DNA of 64,000 nt from Pseudomonadales bacterium. GTDB lineage: Bacteria; Pseudomonadota; Gammaproteobacteria; Pseudomonadales; JAHRWD01. The notes beneath the pieces are model-generated. The model saw only the letters and a list, made by a program, of their open reading frames with translations, did no database searches and was not told where the DNA came from. Positions 41,926 to 50,847 of this stretch are shown piece by piece. Position 1 is the stretch's first letter. The number at the start of each line of letters is the position of its first letter. The stretch is taken from contig JAESUM010000050.1 of NCBI GenBank assembly GCA_016763075.1, forward strand, positions 1-64,000, written 5' to 3'. The position numbers and the translations under genes are program-made.

Positions 41926-42801
41926 GTGCCAAGTGTCGCGATGCTAAAAATACTACTGTTTGAGCTGCTAGGGGCGAAAGCAAAACCACGAAAACCAGAA
42001 CCCGATCTGGTGATGGATGACCCAGAAAAGGTAGCGGCCTACACCAAAGCAGGCAGAGTGGACGGAGTAATGGCGCCGGTATATTTGCACCACTGCGCGC
42101 AAATAAGTGAAGTGATTCGCCCTGGCGACAAAGTGCTCGATTTAGCCTGTGGCCCTGCAACTCAATTGGCCATGGTGGCTCAGCTTCACCCCAACTGCCA
42201 ATTTACCGGTGTCGATTTATCCGAACCCATGCTTGGTAGGGCAGAGGCGCACATTGCAGATTTGGGCTTGAGTAATGTCGGTTTTGTGCGCTCAGATATT
42301 TCTAAATTAGAATCGTTCGAAGACAACAGTGTTGATGCAGTGTTTTCTACCGTTGCGCTTCATCACCTGCCCGATGTAGCTACTCTCAAGCGAACATTTG
42401 AAGAAATTGCACGGGTATTAAAACCCGGTGGCGGCGTGTATTTGGTTGATTTTGGTAGGCTTAAATCACAACGTACGATCGAATATTTTGCATACCAATA
42501 TGCAGATAAACAAGCCGAGCTGTTTACACTGGATTACCTGTATTCGTTAGAAGCCGCTTTTAACAAAAGTGATTTTGAAAGCGCTGTATCGGGTAATCTT
42601 TCTACTTACGCAACGCTATATTCTAGCTTTTTGGTACCCTACAACGTTGCGATAAAAAGCCCGAGACGAGCAGAGTTTGATGCAGAGCTAAAGCTCAAGT
42701 TGAAAGCACTTCGTTCTGCGCTTCCGGCTTATCACAAGCGTGATATTAACGATCTTATTTTTTCATTTAAGATGTCGGGTATGACAAGCCGGCTGCTATA
42801 A
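41926..42801 (+). CDS. Class I SAM-dependent methyltransferase
   Basis: A 291-residue protein. GTG 41926 is chosen because AAGGAG lies 6 nt upstream; the track start at 41791 sits directly on the terminator T-run. Motif I is VLDLACGPATQLAMVA, with the adenosyl-binding acidic residue in FTGVDLSEPML. DISKLESFEDNSVDAVFSTVALHHLPD and the post-motif ARVLKPGGGVYLVDF are clear. The C-terminal 90 residues are helical and less conserved. The family covers methylation of small molecules, quinones and lipids, and the substrate is unknown. It converges on the E1/nitroreductase gene with a 13-nt gap. Confidence 0.85.
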   Translation: MPSVAMLKILLFELLGAKAKPRKPEPDLVMDDPEKVAAYTKAGRVDGVMAPVYLHHCAQISEVIRPGDKVLDLACGPATQLAMVAQLHPNCQFTGVDLSEPMLGRAEAHIADLGLSNVGFVRSDISKLESFEDNSVDAVFSTVALHHLPDVATLKRTFEEIARVLKPGGGVYLVDFGRLKSQRTIEYFAYQYADKQAELFTLDYLYSLEAAFNKSDFESAVSGNLSTYATLYSSFLVPYNVAIKSPRRAEFDAELKLKLKALRSALPAYHKRDINDLIFSFKMSGMTSRLL

Positions 42802-42814
42802 ATCCTTCCATTGG

Positions 42815-44797
42815 CTATTGCGAATGATGGGTTAAATCTGACAGTGGTTTTCGGGTAGAGCGAGAGGTGGCAATACTGGCCCGGCCAATGCGCCCGGCAA
42901 ATACCAAATTTTGCGGTGTTTCGGGCGCAACTAACCTTGCAAGCTGGTCGCGCAGTTTTTCAGCGGTACGGATGTATTTTTTTGAGGTAGAGAACGTAAC
43001 ACCGTCGTTAATATATTCCGAGAAAATCAACGGTGTCATTTCCGGTTGTAATTGTAGCCCAAGCTGAGTGGCAGTAAGCCAAAACCGCTGAGTCGCTATA
43101 CCTGCGTTTATAAAGTCTTGCGGTGTTTGTGGTGGTTGATCTGCAGCTATAAAAAAATGCGCGCCGCTCATTAAGCTTGGGATGATATCCATTTCTAACC
43201 GCGCTGCGTAGCTGCCACCCAAATAATTATTGAGCAGTTTTACTCGGCTGAAGCTGTGCAGGCTCCATTGCATCAATTTTCTAGTAATAGGGTTTACGCC
43301 CAAGGCTTGGTCGGGGATTTTATCTTCGCTGAACTGGGCATTCCATTCTATGTTTTGGCTATGTGTAGCGTAAGCTTCCGGCAGTTTTAAGCGCAATCCG
43401 GCGTTCTTATACAGCAGTTTTGTGATGGCTCTTTTGGCTGAACCGCCTTCAATCCAGATAAGATGGTAACCCTCCGGAATAGCTTCACTGAGTGCGCTTT
43501 TTTGGCGAGTATTTAGTGGGGCTGCCGAGTATGGCTTACGGTTGACGGAGCGGGTTTTGATGTGCGAGTGCAGTGGGTCAGCGGTGATGGCAGCATCAGC
43601 AATAAACTGAATATTGATGGAAGGAGATTGCCCGGTTGCTGAGTTAATGATGCTCCAAGAAGTTGCTAGCCCAAAGTGTGTGGCTGCAATGCGGATGTTT
43701 TCTAGCATGGTGCCGGTAGACAGCTGGCTTGCATGACCTTGTAGGTCGTATACGCAATGGTCGCGAGTGTCTTGTGTGTGTAAGTTTAGTTGGTGTTCGT
43801 TGATGATTTCAAACCGGCATACTTGGCTGTTGTCACCACTTGGCGCCCAGCGCGCAATATCTAATATTTGGTCGATTGGGCGGGTGTATTGCGTTGCTGC
43901 AGGTTGTTCAACCGCTGGCTCATCATGGATGATTTTTTTTGCTAGAACAATAACCGCGCGCTGTAACGGGTTACGGTTGCCAAAGGGCCGCCAGGTCTTT
44001 TTCAGTTTGTTGAGATAAGCATCGTAGTGGAGGCCGTGTGGCGCTGCGGGTACTCTACCGCGGTTTAGCAGAAGTTTTAGCGACATAGATGCAGCAAACC
44101 CGGCACACAGCTCGCACCCAATAGGGGTTGATGATGCCTTGCGCTGGTTGAAATTGACCGCTGAAGGTTCGATGAGGTATTTGCGCTGAATGGCCGAAGG
44201 GGTTAGTCCAACCAAGAATCGAATGAGTTGTTCTTGCTCATCTTTACCTTCGAGCTGGAAATATTCCTCGAAGGTCATTTTGCCCGGTAAAAATGCCAGT
44301 AAACCAGCACCCATGCCAATTGGGGCTGCGGTAATAGCCGGAATTCCCAGTTCTTCGCAGCGTGCAAATACCTTGCGGCGGATATCGAGGGCGAAAAAAT
44401 CTAAAGCATCGACGTAAATATCGACGCCATCCAGGAAATCATTGAGGTTTTCATCGGTCAGGCCCTGCTCAAATATCCGAATATCCAATTCAGGGTTGAT
44501 CTGTTTAGCCATTTTTTCCATAACGGCTGTTTTGGGTTCGCCAATTGACTCCATATTGGCGCCGGACTGACGGTTAAAATTGTGCAGGTCAAAGTGATCG
44601 AAATCAGCAATGTTGAAGTTGGATATCCCAAGCCTGGTGTGGGTTAGCAGGTGAATCCCGCCGACACCGCCCATCCCGGCAATGGCGACTCGTTTAGTGC
44701 GAATGAGCTGTAATTCAGCAGCGGTAAGCCAGCCAACGGTGCGGCTAAAGGCGGTGTTGAAATCGAACGTGGGATTATTGCTCATCGAATTTTTCAC
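42815..44797 (-). CDS. E1/ThiF-like adenylyltransferase fused to nitroreductase-like domain (Rv1355c/MoeY type)
   Basis: A 660-residue two-domain protein. The N-terminal half is a ThiF/MoeB/E1-type activating domain: VAIAGMGGVGGIHLL binds nucleotide, DFDHFDLHNFNRQ and GEPKTAVM are the conserved acidic, arginine and lysine positions, and CELCAGF is the only CxxC seen. The C-terminal half (from about residue 310) resembles an FMN nitroreductase: IDQILDIARWAPSGDNSQVCRFEI, then the second-half TQRFWLTATQLGLQLQPEMTPLIFS. Mycobacterial Rv1355c shares this fusion. E1 domains activate a carboxylate as an acyl-adenylate. The partner and product here are unknown. The gene is 24 nt downstream of the acyltransferase gene on the same strand. 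Confidence 0.8.
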   Translation of the reverse strand: MKNSMSNNPTFDFNTAFSRTVGWLTAAELQLIRTKRVAIAGMGGVGGIHLLTHTRLGISNFNIADFDHFDLHNFNRQSGANMESIGEPKTAVMEKMAKQINPELDIRIFEQGLTDENLNDFLDGVDIYVDALDFFALDIRRKVFARCEELGIPAITAAPIGMGAGLLAFLPGKMTFEEYFQLEGKDEQEQLIRFLVGLTPSAIQRKYLIEPSAVNFNQRKASSTPIGCELCAGFAASMSLKLLLNRGRVPAAPHGLHYDAYLNKLKKTWRPFGNRNPLQRAVIVLAKKIIHDEPAVEQPAATQYTRPIDQILDIARWAPSGDNSQVCRFEIINEHQLNLHTQDTRDHCVYDLQGHASQLSTGTMLENIRIAATHFGLATSWSIINSATGQSPSINIQFIADAAITADPLHSHIKTRSVNRKPYSAAPLNTRQKSALSEAIPEGYHLIWIEGGSAKRAITKLLYKNAGLRLKLPEAYATHSQNIEWNAQFSEDKIPDQALGVNPITRKLMQWSLHSFSRVKLLNNYLGGSYAARLEMDIIPSLMSGAHFFIAADQPPQTPQDFINAGIATQRFWLTATQLGLQLQPEMTPLIFSEYINDGVTFSTSKKYIRTAEKLRDQLARLVAPETPQNLVFAGRIGRASIATSRSTRKPLSDLTHHSQ

Positions 44798-44821
44798 TAC
44801 GTTACTTAGGGTTTGTTTGTA

Positions 44822-45571
44822 CTACCCTAATTGTGGTCGAAATTGGTCAATAAGCACATTATTGATGCCTTCCAATAAGTTTTGTGTGTCTTCGGATATG
44901 TTGCGTTCGTTGCTGGTTTTGAATACGTATGGTGCTCGGGAGCCATGGTATTCAACAAGTGGCCCAGCTTGTTCAAACGATAGACCAAAGCGTTTGATGT
45001 TTCGAGCAAGGCGCGGTTCAGTCACCATGAAAATGGTATCTAGCTCGTAATAGGTGTGGCAATAAAGCGCGAGAGAAAAAGCCGATAGATAAAGCCCAAC
45101 GTTGATAAGCGGGAATGCGCGTTTTAAGTGTTCTTGTTCTTCTGCGTTATCGGTTAATCCGACCGGGCTGTTGCGGTCGTTGGCGCGTTTACGAAAATCA
45201 CGGTGAACGGCAAGTCTGGATAATTCGGCATATCTGCCGTGAGTAAGCGTGCTGGGGTCTAGTATGTTTTTGTCGAGTATATCGAAGAAGTGCTCTTCGA
45301 TTGGAAGAGGGGTGTTGGGCTGCCCGGGGGTGGGTAGGATGAGCCGTATGCAGCCAGCATATTTCCCCGTGCTGTTGTGCTGTATTAGGAAATGGTGGGA
45401 GTATTCGTCGTATTCATCTATTTCGATATGGTCTATATTTTCGGCCTCAAACCCAAATTCGTCGCAATATACTTCATGCCGTATGCTGTACACCTCAGCT
45501 TTTAGCGCTTCGGTGTTGGCATAAACCGGTGTGAAGTACAGAAAGAATTGATCTCTAAGAGATGGACGCAT
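44822..45571 (-). CDS. PEP-CTERM/exosortase system-associated acyltransferase (AHL-synthase-like)
   Basis: A 249-residue protein of the GNAT-like superfamily close to N-acyl-homoserine lactone synthases and to the acyltransferase family confined to exosortase genomes. LuxI-like positions appear in YSIRHEVYCDEFGFE and IDEYDEYSHHFLIQHNSTGKYAGCIRLI, then ELSRLAVHRDFRKR, and a C-terminal ITERH-like helix region (ARNIKRFGLSFEQAGPLVEYHG). Family relatives use acyl-ACP or acyl-CoA and SAM-like acceptors; the true substrates here are not known. It is the first gene of a two-gene unit with the E1/nitroreductase fusion and is divergent from the exopolysaccharide operon (281-nt gap). Confidence 0.85.
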   Translation of the reverse strand: MRPSLRDQFFLYFTPVYANTEALKAEVYSIRHEVYCDEFGFEAENIDHIEIDEYDEYSHHFLIQHNSTGKYAGCIRLILPTPGQPNTPLPIEEHFFDILDKNILDPSTLTHGRYAELSRLAVHRDFRKRANDRNSPVGLTDNAEEQEHLKRAFPLINVGLYLSAFSLALYCHTYYELDTIFMVTEPRLARNIKRFGLSFEQAGPLVEYHGSRAPYVFKTSNERNISEDTQNLLEGINNVLIDQFRPQLG

Positions 45572-45852
45572 TAATTTATTTCGAATGGATCAGGTGAGAG
45601 TATAGCGATAGCAAGAGGCTCGAACCTTGTTGGTTTCTTTGAGTAGCAGCTGGATCCAACAGTAACATATCTTAAATTAAAGCTCTAACAGCGAGACGTT
45701 TCAATGTTGTGACTCAATAGATGTATGCGATATGGGCTGTAGAGTATACATTCTGTGTGATATGCATCCATTGTCATCTAAAAGTGTGACGCGTGGTATT
45801 TATGCTAAAATTACCTGTTAGATTTGTTCCGAATTGGAGAAATGTGGAATTC

Positions 45853-46500
45853 ATGAATAATAAAAAACTGTTTGGCCAGCTGTCGCGGAAAATGATGCTT
45901 ACGTTGTCTGCACTTACTTTGGTGGGTTGCGCTTCTGATAAGCCAATGTTGCCTGCAGCGCAGATGTTTGCGCCTTCAACGACTGAGTCATCTAACTACC
46001 ACTATTTGGTAGGCCCTGGGGATTCCCTGAGTATCTTTGTTTGGAATAACCCGGAGGTTTCCACTACGGTGACCGTTCGTCCTGATGGGATGATCAGCAC
46101 CAACTTGGTTGAAGATTTAAAGGTAACGGGGCAAACGCCAACTCAAGCTGCGCGTCAAATTGAGCAAGTCCTGAGTAAGTACATTAAAGAGCCGATCGTT
46201 ACCGTGATTGTGGGTGGTTTTATTGGGCCTTATTCTGAGCAGGTAAGAATATTAGGCGAAGCGACATCCCCGCAAACATTAGCGTATCGGCAAAACATGA
46301 CGGTGCTAGATGTCATGATACAAGTTGGCGGCATTACTGATTTTGCCGACGGAAACAAAGCTTCTATCGTTCGAGTTGTAGGCGGTTCTCAGAAGGAATA
46401 TCGCGTCCGATTAGATGATCTAGTACGAGATGGTGACATCAGCGCAAATGTTGAAATTCTTCCAGGTGATATTTTGATCATTCCTGAAGCGTGGTTCTAG
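45853..46500 (+). CDS. XrtA-associated polysaccharide export lipoprotein (Wza/EpsE-like)
   Basis: A 215-residue outer-membrane lipoprotein. ATG 45853 gives a signal peptide ending LTLVGC (lipobox); GTG 45844 is an alternative and the track start is 20 codons earlier. The Poly_export domain (YHYLVGPGDSLSIFVWNNPEVSTTVTVRPDGMISTNLVEDL) is followed by a SLBB domain (VRILGEATSPQTLAYRQNMTVLDVMIQVGG). It is shorter than Wza, as in XrtA systems. It forms the outer-membrane exit for the polysaccharide. It opens the long rightward cluster. Confidence 0.92.
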   Translation: MNNKKLFGQLSRKMMLTLSALTLVGCASDKPMLPAAQMFAPSTTESSNYHYLVGPGDSLSIFVWNNPEVSTTVTVRPDGMISTNLVEDLKVTGQTPTQAARQIEQVLSKYIKEPIVTVIVGGFIGPYSEQVRILGEATSPQTLAYRQNMTVLDVMIQVGGITDFADGNKASIVRVVGGSQKEYRVRLDDLVRDGDISANVEILPGDILIIPEAWF

Positions 46501-46552
46501 TTTTTACACTGATGATTACCTTAGCCAGTTCAAAGATCTTTAACCTTTTTGG

Positions 46553-48097
46553 GTGGAATACAGTTTGTTGCAAGAGCAAATAGAATTAGTACTGTCGTAC
46601 GCGCACAACCTCTGGAATAAACGCTGGTGGATGGCAGGCATTACGTGGCTGGTGTGCTCCGTAGGTTGGATTTCTGTATACAACCTGCCTGACGAGTATG
46701 ACGTAAGTGCGCGTGTGTATGTTGACACCCGGAACTTGTTGAAGCCGTTATTAAGAGGCTTAACCATTCAAGGTAACAGCGAGCAACAAATTAGATTAAT
46801 GGAGCGAACGCTCTTCAGTCGCCCGAATTTAGAAAAAATTGTCCGGATGGCGGATTTAGACCTTACCGTCAGTGACGATGCCGGTTTTGATCAACTGATT
46901 ACTGAGGTCAAAAAATCGATCTCAATGAGAAAAGACAGTAAAGATAATCTTTACACCATTCATTATTCTGACCCTGACCCAGAAAAAGCAAAAAGATTGG
47001 TTCAAGCGGTATTAACGACATTCGTCGAAAATACAATCGGCGAGGCTAGGGGTGATACCGCAGCAGCGCAGCGATTTATTGATAAGCAAATTGGCGAATA
47101 CGAGCGGCGTTTACAGGTATCTGAAAACGAATTAAAGCTATTTAAGCAAAAAAATGTTGCTTATTTGTCTGAGTCGGGGAGTTTTTACTCGCGACTAAAA
47201 GGTGAAAAGGGACGACTCGAATCGTCAAAACTTGAGCTTGCTGAAGCAGAGCAAAAAAGAGTGACTATTTATAACGAGGTCGAAGGCGAAGAACCGGTCT
47301 TTATCCCCGAATTGGCTGAGGTTGACGAGCCCACAACGAAGTTTGATGCAAGGATACAAAACCTCACATCCCAATTAGATAGTTTGTTGTTGAAATATAC
47401 CGAGCAGCATCCCAATATTATTTCTATTAAACGGACACTCGCAGACCTTGAGTCAAAGAAAGAACTAGAGCTAGCTGAAATGGATTCTGGTGTAGGTATG
47501 TCGGCAGCAGCCTACAGCGGTAGTAACTATTACCAGCAATTAAAATTGACCCTATCACAATTGGATGCATCGATAGCGTCGCTAAAAGTTCGAGTTAAAA
47601 GCTATCAGGAACGAGTAGATAAACTCAGTGGCCAAGTAAATACAGTTCCCGAAGTAGAAGCGCAGCTTAAGTCATTAAATCGTGACTACGGCATTGTTAA
47701 GAAAAAACACGATGAATTGTTAGTGCGCAGAGAGCAAGCCATACTTTCTCAGCAGGCGGATCAAAGTTCTTCAGAGATTAAATTTCGGGTAATTGATCCA
47801 CCGCGTGTGCCGTTAGAGCCAACAGGGCCAAACCGAGCGATCTTTGCCAGCATTGTATTGGTCGTTGGCTTTATCGCGGGCACGGGGTTCGCGTTTGTAA
47901 TGGGGTTGGTGACACCTACTTTTAATAGTGCATTCCTATTGACACAAGCCACTGGATTACAGCTATTAGGTACGGTTTCGTTAAGCCCTAATGAAGAGCG
48001 AACTAAAGAGCGGAAAAAGCAATTAATCTATTTTGTAGCGCTGATATCAGCGCTACTTGGCGTTTATGGGGTTCAAATGAGCCTATTGCTAAGATGA
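46553..48097 (+). CDS. XrtA-associated polysaccharide chain-length determinant (Wzz/PCP type)
   Basis: A 514-residue inner-membrane protein. Helix one is near residues 28-45 (WMAGITWLVCSVGWISVY). A long periplasmic coiled coil (residues about 150-400, heavy in E, K, Q and L) follows. The second helix begins ASIVLVVGFIAGTGFAFVMGLV, and a further short helix lies at the C-terminus (LIYFVALISALLGVYGVQ). The proline-rich FRVIDPPRVPLEPTGPNR before the last helix is the PCP signature. The size matches the exosortase-linked subfamily. It controls polymer length and works with the tyrosine kinase encoded next. The start is GTG 46553; TTG 46565 is also possible. Confidence 0.92.
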   Translation: MEYSLLQEQIELVLSYAHNLWNKRWWMAGITWLVCSVGWISVYNLPDEYDVSARVYVDTRNLLKPLLRGLTIQGNSEQQIRLMERTLFSRPNLEKIVRMADLDLTVSDDAGFDQLITEVKKSISMRKDSKDNLYTIHYSDPDPEKAKRLVQAVLTTFVENTIGEARGDTAAAQRFIDKQIGEYERRLQVSENELKLFKQKNVAYLSESGSFYSRLKGEKGRLESSKLELAEAEQKRVTIYNEVEGEEPVFIPELAEVDEPTTKFDARIQNLTSQLDSLLLKYTEQHPNIISIKRTLADLESKKELELAEMDSGVGMSAAAYSGSNYYQQLKLTLSQLDASIASLKVRVKSYQERVDKLSGQVNTVPEVEAQLKSLNRDYGIVKKKHDELLVRREQAILSQQADQSSSEIKFRVIDPPRVPLEPTGPNRAIFASIVLVVGFIAGTGFAFVMGLVTPTFNSAFLLTQATGLQLLGTVSLSPNEERTKERKKQLIYFVALISALLGVYGVQMSLLLR

Positions 48098-48172
48098 GTT
48101 TTTTAATTGACACGCCAATGTTATTTCCTAAATATGCTGTTGTTAAGCAGGGTTTTCTGCGGGGCGAACGCG

Positions 48173-49090
48173 ATGAGTAGTATTGAAAAAGCGCTGAAAA
48201 AAAGTAAATCTGAATCAGCTGGTGCGAAGAAATTACCAGCGAATGTTGTGTCTGACAGTAGTAAACCTGAAAGCGCCGTATCATCGACCCTGGAAAATGC
48301 TGCAGCTGCTGCAAACGCAAAGCCAACAAAAAACCGACAGCAAGCTCGGTCGGTTCGGTTCTGCGATATTGATCTAGAAGGTTTGGAACAAAAAGGCATT
48401 ATCACTCCCGGTTCAGTACGTTCACGCTTTAAAGAAGAGTACAGGCTTATAAAAAGGCCTTTGTTAGACCGTGTTTTTGGAGAAGGTAAAAGCCGCAGTG
48501 GTAAACCGAATAACGTAATTATGGTGACCAGTGCTACGCCAGGAGAGGGCAAAACGTTTAATGCAATTAGTTTAGCAATCAGTATCGCCGACGAGCAAAA
48601 CCGGCGGGTATTGCTTATTGATGCCGATGTCGTCAACCCCAGCGTAGCCAGAACTTTTGGGGTAGAAGAAAGCGATGGATTGGTGGACTATTTGTCCGGT
48701 GATTTCGGCGATATATCCGAATTGTTATGCCAAACAAACATAGAAGACCTGACGTTTTTACAGGCAGGTAAACGACATCACTTGACCACAGAGCTACTAG
48801 CTAGCAAACAGATGGCACAATTAGTTGATGAGCTGTCACGGCGTTATCCTGACCGAATAATAATACTGGACTCACCTCCCCTAATGCATACCTCTGAGGC
48901 CGGTGTTTTGGCCAGCTTGGCAGGCCAGGTCGTACTGGTTGTAGCTGAGAATGCAACGAAACAATCGGACGTTAAAAAAGCAATAGCACGGCTTGGTAAT
49001 CGGCGTGATATAGGTCTAATTCTTAATAAAAGCCGCACCACCAACAGCAAGTACGGTTACTACTACGGATACGGTGAAGACCGTGAATAG
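48173..49090 (+). CDS. XrtA-associated tyrosine autokinase (CpsD/BY-kinase)
   Basis: A 305-residue P-loop kinase. ATG 48173 has GGGG about 8 nt upstream and the family start SSIEKALKK; the track start is 22 codons earlier. Walker A is TSATPGEGKTF, Walker A' is VLLIDADVVNP and Walker B is IIILDSPP. The C-terminal tyrosine cluster YGYYYGYGEDRE is where such kinases autophosphorylate. Its state controls assembly with the chain-length protein and so polymer export. It lacks its own membrane helices, which the neighbouring chain-length protein supplies. Confidence 0.93.
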   Translation: MSSIEKALKKSKSESAGAKKLPANVVSDSSKPESAVSSTLENAAAAANAKPTKNRQQARSVRFCDIDLEGLEQKGIITPGSVRSRFKEEYRLIKRPLLDRVFGEGKSRSGKPNNVIMVTSATPGEGKTFNAISLAISIADEQNRRVLLIDADVVNPSVARTFGVEESDGLVDYLSGDFGDISELLCQTNIEDLTFLQAGKRHHLTTELLASKQMAQLVDELSRRYPDRIIILDSPPLMHTSEAGVLASLAGQVVLVVAENATKQSDVKKAIARLGNRRDIGLILNKSRTTNSKYGYYYGYGEDRE

Positions 49091-49188
49091 TGTTGGAAAT
49101 GCTCACTAGCGATCCGCTAAAGCATTTTTTAAGGTGATCTATTTTCTCATTTCTTCGACATCAACGGTTAGGTTTTAAAGTTAAAAAA

Positions 49189-50838
49189 ATGCAAAAATTA
49201 ACCGTTGCTTCTGTGCGTCAAAAATCCATCCAGCCATTAAACAAGCTTTTGGTGTGCGTGTTTGCGCCCCTATTGCTGAGTATTTCTGGCTGGCTCAGCG
49301 CCGCACAATGGACTACTCAAGCAAGTGTTTCTGTATCGGAATTTTATACCGATAACGTACGCTTATCGCAAAATAGCGAGGCTGATGATTTTATTACTGA
49401 GTTAACGACAGCATTTTCAGTTAAAGCTGATGGTGCGCGAATAGATGTCGACTTCAATTACTCGGTTAGCTATTTCGATTATAAACAAGACGATAATCTC
49501 GATGACTTACGTCAGGCGATGAGGCTATCGAGTAGTTTTAATCTGATCCCCAACAATTTGGTGCTCGAGGTTGATAGCGCAATAACTCAACAGCTTATCT
49601 CATCACGCTTGCAGGGTTCAGGTTCTGTTGTTGGGTCTTCAAATGTGTTGGATACCTTTACCAGTAGCGCCGAAGCTTTATGGAATAGCAAACTTGGAAA
49701 CTTTGCGGTGTTATCAGCGTCCTTTGAGCTGAATCAAGTGGATTACATTGCAGGCTCCAATTCTGGTGGAACAAGCACGTTTCAATCGGACAGTATTGGG
49801 CAAAAAGGCCGCTTCGTACTGGCTAACGCCGATGAACTTAAACGCATATTTTGGTCGGCGAACTATTTAGATAGCCGAATAGATTATGAAACCCAAGAGC
49901 AAGCTGGTGAACAAAGCGGCTCAGTTACCATTGGCTACCGGTGGGATCACGTCAGGGTTAACGCCGATGCCGGGTGGTCGCGTTATCGGTACCTTGTGTC
50001 TTTTGGCGGTGCACAACCTGATAATGACTTTACTGTTTTAAAAGCCACGTGGACACCTTCTCGTAAAGTATCGGTTGGTTTGTTTCAAACGGTTAGAAAT
50101 TATAGCCAAGGTACACTGGCGGCAGATGCCAAGCGAAAATCAGTTGGCGGCGATATAACCTGGAACCCAAGCGTAAGAACCAGCTTGCAGGCTTCTACCA
50201 GTAATGCTTTTTATGGTGACTCCTACGGTTTTAGCTTTACCCACAGAACCAAAAAAAGTAATTGGTTTGCAAATTATTCAGAGTCGGTGACTGACTCACG
50301 GCGCTTAATAACCTCTACCGGCGATTTTATCTCGGTTTGCCCCATCGGATCGTTAACCCCATTTGACCCGGGTTGTACGCCCAAATTACCGAATACGAAT
50401 ATAACTGCTGCAGTTATTGAAATTCCATTCAGGCTGTCCTCTTCGGATATTAGTGGCGAAGAGTTTATAAGCAAAAATGCAGTGATCGGTTATAGCTACA
50501 GTGCCGCTCGTACTACTATTGGCTGGTCCTTATTTCAGACCGAAAGAATTTACCTGACTTCGGTCCGAGAAGAAAAAGACAAAGGTATCCGTATGAATGT
50601 GACGTGGAATGTAGGGCGTTTTTCTACAGTGACGCTCATAGCCAATCAAACCCAGCGTGTGTTCGGCGATGGCACCGATGGCGATTTTCTGTCTTCCGAT
50701 CTCGTGTTTAATCGAAAAATAGGCCGTAAAACAAGTGCGTCCATAGTGTTACATGTCGCTGAAAATGTAGATGTATCATCGAATAATAGCTACAGCGAAA
50801 ACCATATACGCTTGCAATTAACAACCTCATTGAATTAG
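49189..50838 (+). CDS. XrtA/PEP-CTERM system-associated outer-membrane beta-barrel protein
   Basis: A 549-residue protein with a signal peptide (LLVCVFAPLLLSISGWLSAAQ) and a mature chain of alternating strands, such as FNYSVSYFDYKQDDNLDD and TIGYRWDHVRVNADAGWSRYRY, typical of an outer-membrane barrel. The C-terminus is LQLTTSLN. Position and length match the barrel found in almost all exosortase A exopolysaccharide clusters. The role is probably surface secretion or anchoring of polymer or PEP-CTERM proteins; this is inferred. Confidence 0.87.
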   Translation: MQKLTVASVRQKSIQPLNKLLVCVFAPLLLSISGWLSAAQWTTQASVSVSEFYTDNVRLSQNSEADDFITELTTAFSVKADGARIDVDFNYSVSYFDYKQDDNLDDLRQAMRLSSSFNLIPNNLVLEVDSAITQQLISSRLQGSGSVVGSSNVLDTFTSSAEALWNSKLGNFAVLSASFELNQVDYIAGSNSGGTSTFQSDSIGQKGRFVLANADELKRIFWSANYLDSRIDYETQEQAGEQSGSVTIGYRWDHVRVNADAGWSRYRYLVSFGGAQPDNDFTVLKATWTPSRKVSVGLFQTVRNYSQGTLAADAKRKSVGGDITWNPSVRTSLQASTSNAFYGDSYGFSFTHRTKKSNWFANYSESVTDSRRLITSTGDFISVCPIGSLTPFDPGCTPKLPNTNITAAVIEIPFRLSSSDISGEEFISKNAVIGYSYSAARTTIGWSLFQTERIYLTSVREEKDKGIRMNVTWNVGRFSTVTLIANQTQRVFGDGTDGDFLSSDLVFNRKIGRKTSASIVLHVAENVDVSSNNSYSENHIRLQLTTSLN

Positions 50839-50847
50839 AGCAGGGTT

